A stretch of DNA of 6,706 bases from Chloroflexota bacterium (GTDB lineage: Bacteria; Chloroflexota; Anaerolineae; Anaerolineales; UBA11858): contig DAOUWT010000143.1 of the NCBI GenBank assembly GCA_030666985.1, positions 1 to 6,706 on the forward strand. The letters are read 5' to 3'. The notes beneath the pieces were generated by a model that had not been told where the DNA came from, searched no databases, and was given only the letters and a program-made list of their open reading frames with translations. The first letter of the stretch is position 1, and each line of letters opens with the position of its first letter. Shown here piece by piece: positions 5,869 through 6,706 of the stretch. Position numbers and translations under genes: made by a program.

Positions 5869-6186
5869 ATGAACGGATCTTCTTTTTGGAGTGACACGGT
5901 TCCACGAGCTATCAGCATCTACGCCATCGTTATCTTCGTGGTGCTGTGGGTCGGGTTCGCTGTCGCGCTGTTCGTTAATCGGGGGTGGCTGGACTTACTC
6001 TGGAACTGGGTGCATGCGTTGCCTGCGGTGATGGAGGTCATCGTTTGGGTATTGTTCCTACCCATTATGGTGCTGCTATGGATATGGGAATCTTCCTGGC
6101 CGGCTCTTATGCGCCTGCTCGGGTTTGCCGGTTTGGTTGCCTGGACTCTCCTTGCAGTGTCCGGTTTAGCAAGAGCCATGCGGTAG
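5869..6186 (+). CDS. Small three-helix membrane protein, unknown function
   Basis: 105-aa protein with three predicted membrane segments at about 14-36, 49-74 and 78-101. It is rich in Trp and Val (WSSF-type N-terminus, WIWESSWPALMRLL in the middle) and ends with a basic ARAMR, which suggests the C-terminus is cytoplasmic. No known domain or motif is recognised. ATG 5869 is preceded by AGGAG (5857-5861) at 7 nt, overlapping the previous gene's TAG. An upstream in-frame TTG at 5839 would add a segment inside the preceding gene and is not supported. Its stop is 95 bp before the attC of the same cassette. The tight two-gene arrangement implies joint function; what that is cannot be told from sequence. 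Confidence 0.78.
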   Translation: MNGSSFWSDTVPRAISIYAIVIFVVLWVGFAVALFVNRGWLDLLWNWVHALPAVMEVIVWVLFLPIMVLLWIWESSWPALMRLLGFAGLVAWTLLAVSGLARAMR

Positions 6187-6280
6187 ATCCGATGTCATAG
6201 CCAATCGCTGAATCAAATTGAATGTTCTTCGTTCGAGGCCAATGGACAGGGAGGATTCTCTTGAGAGTCAGCGCAATGGC

Positions 6281-6358
6281 GGCTAACCAGTCGCTGCACC
6301 CGACCGCCTAAGTGTGCCAGATTGCAAACCCGCCCCGCCGCTCATGCAAACGTTAGTT
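6281..6358 (+). repeat. attC-like site of the membrane-protein cassette (78 bp)
   Basis: R'' GGCTAAC (6281-6287) is followed by CAGTCGCTGCACCCGACC, a good attC left half. The right end is CATGCAAACGTTAG with R' GTTAGTT (6352-6358). CTAAC pairs with GTTAG, and the TGCA boxes pair with each other; the inner arms pair imperfectly. Its strongest support is the perfect match between its R'' and the cassette's left end. Confidence 0.55.
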
Positions 6359-6592
6359 TGTAATTCACACAGACCCTGTAGATTTTTTTGAGGGGACGGA
6401 GGGACGTGAGAGCAAGCCCCGGGCCTTCCCTCCCCGCAGCCAAAACCAGGCTTTTTGGGAATTCACGGGGTTCCGCTCCGAGAGGATCGGCAGATCCCCG
6501 CATTTGGTGAGCAACGTTATTTGGCCTCCAAGTATGGTTTGGATTTGCCAACCCAAACCGAGCACCCCGTAAATTCCTAGAGACCCCAAAAC
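6359..6592. other. Gap of 234 bp with no gene seen
   Basis: Between the last attC and the tRNA terminator. Minus-strand open frames here are short, have no ribosome binding site and no family resemblance. It contains a small inverted repeat GGTTTGG/CCAAACC (6536-6542 and 6553-6559) and a seven-T run at 6382-6388 without a preceding stem. Confidence 0.5.
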
Positions 6593-6620
6593 TAAAAAAA
6601 AGTTCCTGGTAACCAGGAAC
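6593..6620 (-). terminator. Intrinsic terminator of the tRNA-Arg gene
   Basis: On the minus strand, GTTCCTGG-TTA-CCAGGAAC (6602-6620) forms a perfect 8-bp stem and is followed by eight Ts (the A-run 6594-6601 on the plus strand). It begins 12 nt beyond the tRNA 3' end. Confidence 0.88.
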
Positions 6621-6632
6621 ATTTCTAAAAAG

Positions 6633-6704
6633 CACCCCCACTGCGACTCGAACGCAGGTCTTCGCCTCCGGAGGGCGACACTCTATCCACTGAGCTATGG
6701 GGGC
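6633..6704 (-). tRNA. tRNA-Arg (anticodon CCG)
   Basis: Full cloverleaf on the minus strand: acceptor GCCCCCA/TGGGGGT, with a G-U pair at position 1-72. D stem GCTC/GAGT, anticodon stem TCGCC/GGCGA with loop CTCCGGA (anticodon CCG), variable loop of four bases, T stem CTGCG/CGCAG with loop TTCGAGT, and discriminator G. The CCA end is not encoded. It reads CGG codons. The 3' end faces the cassette region. Confidence 0.95.
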
Positions 6705-6706
6705 AA

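Larger units (their letters stand above)
5340..6352 (+). mobile_element. Integron-like gene cassette 2: membrane-protein pair (1013 bp)
   Basis: Crossover points at 5339/5340 and 6352/6353. The sequence containing the cassette's R'' (CAATGGCGGCTAAC, 6274-6287) is the exact reverse complement of its own left end (GTTAGCCGCCATTG, 5339-5352): 14 of 14. The linear right-hand box GTTAGTT matches R'' over only 5 bp. Circularisation would bring the two complementary ends together into one extended attC stem. It directly abuts cassette 1 and contains two same-strand genes and no convincing promoter. Confidence 0.62.

Noticed and set aside
6254..6269. Terminator after the membrane-protein pair (GATTCTCTTGAGAGTC)
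   Set aside because: A short stem with a G-U pair and no T-run after it.
6505..6525. GGTGAGCAACGTTATTT, resembling an attC right half
   Set aside because: No matching left half or R'' complementary to a boundary was found; the box GTTATTT fits poorly.
1..6706. CRISPR array
   Set aside because: No regularly spaced direct repeats were seen; the repeated palindromes at 3756-3860 are too few and unevenly spaced.

Overview
The window looks like an accessory region of a bacterial chromosome of roughly balanced GC, probably an environmental lineage. Chloroflexota (Anaerolineae-like) is my best guess from the flavour of the membrane proteins and HU-like protein, but this is inference and weak. It ends on the right at a tRNA-Arg gene. 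No ribosomal or core metabolic gene is present.

Layout, left to right. (1) 1-477: the decayed 3' part of a NYN-domain (PIN-like) RNase gene, with at least one clear frameshift. (2) 508-3075: an intact 855-aa DEAH helicase with a C-terminal PD-(D/E)XK nuclease, the Res type of type III restriction systems; no Mod methyltransferase is visible. (3) 3128-3189: a degenerate attC-like site. (4) 3244-3742: an HU-like DNA-binding protein behind a near-consensus sigma-70 promoter. (5) 3756-3860: a non-coding cluster with three copies of the palindrome TTTGCTATATAGCAAA (one exact) around a perfect 14-bp stem hairpin. (6) 3953-4232: the N-terminal fragment of an IS630-type transposase. (7) 4232-4337: an attC-like structure with a U-tract terminator in its loop. 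(8) 4332-5339: a cassette with a TumE-type toxin-antitoxin pair and its own promoter. (9) 5340-6352: a second cassette with two small membrane proteins of unknown function. (10) 6359-6592: no gene seen. (11) 6593-6704, minus strand: tRNA-Arg(CCG) and its terminator.

The main discovery is that items 8 and 9 look like two consecutive integron gene cassettes of about 1 kb each. In both, the R'' box of the cassette's own attC is perfectly complementary to the cassette's own left boundary (9 bp for the toxin-antitoxin cassette, 14 bp for the membrane cassette). It is complementary over only 4-5 bp to the box that follows it in the linear sequence. This is what a cassette that integrates as a circle through attC should look like. 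All cassette genes run left to right, so any integron integrase would be expected to the left; none is in the window.

Functionally the region mixes DNA defence (Res; the NYN fossil), a stabilising toxin-antitoxin module, cargo of unknown function, and insertion-sequence debris next to a tRNA: a typical genomic island or sedentary cassette array.
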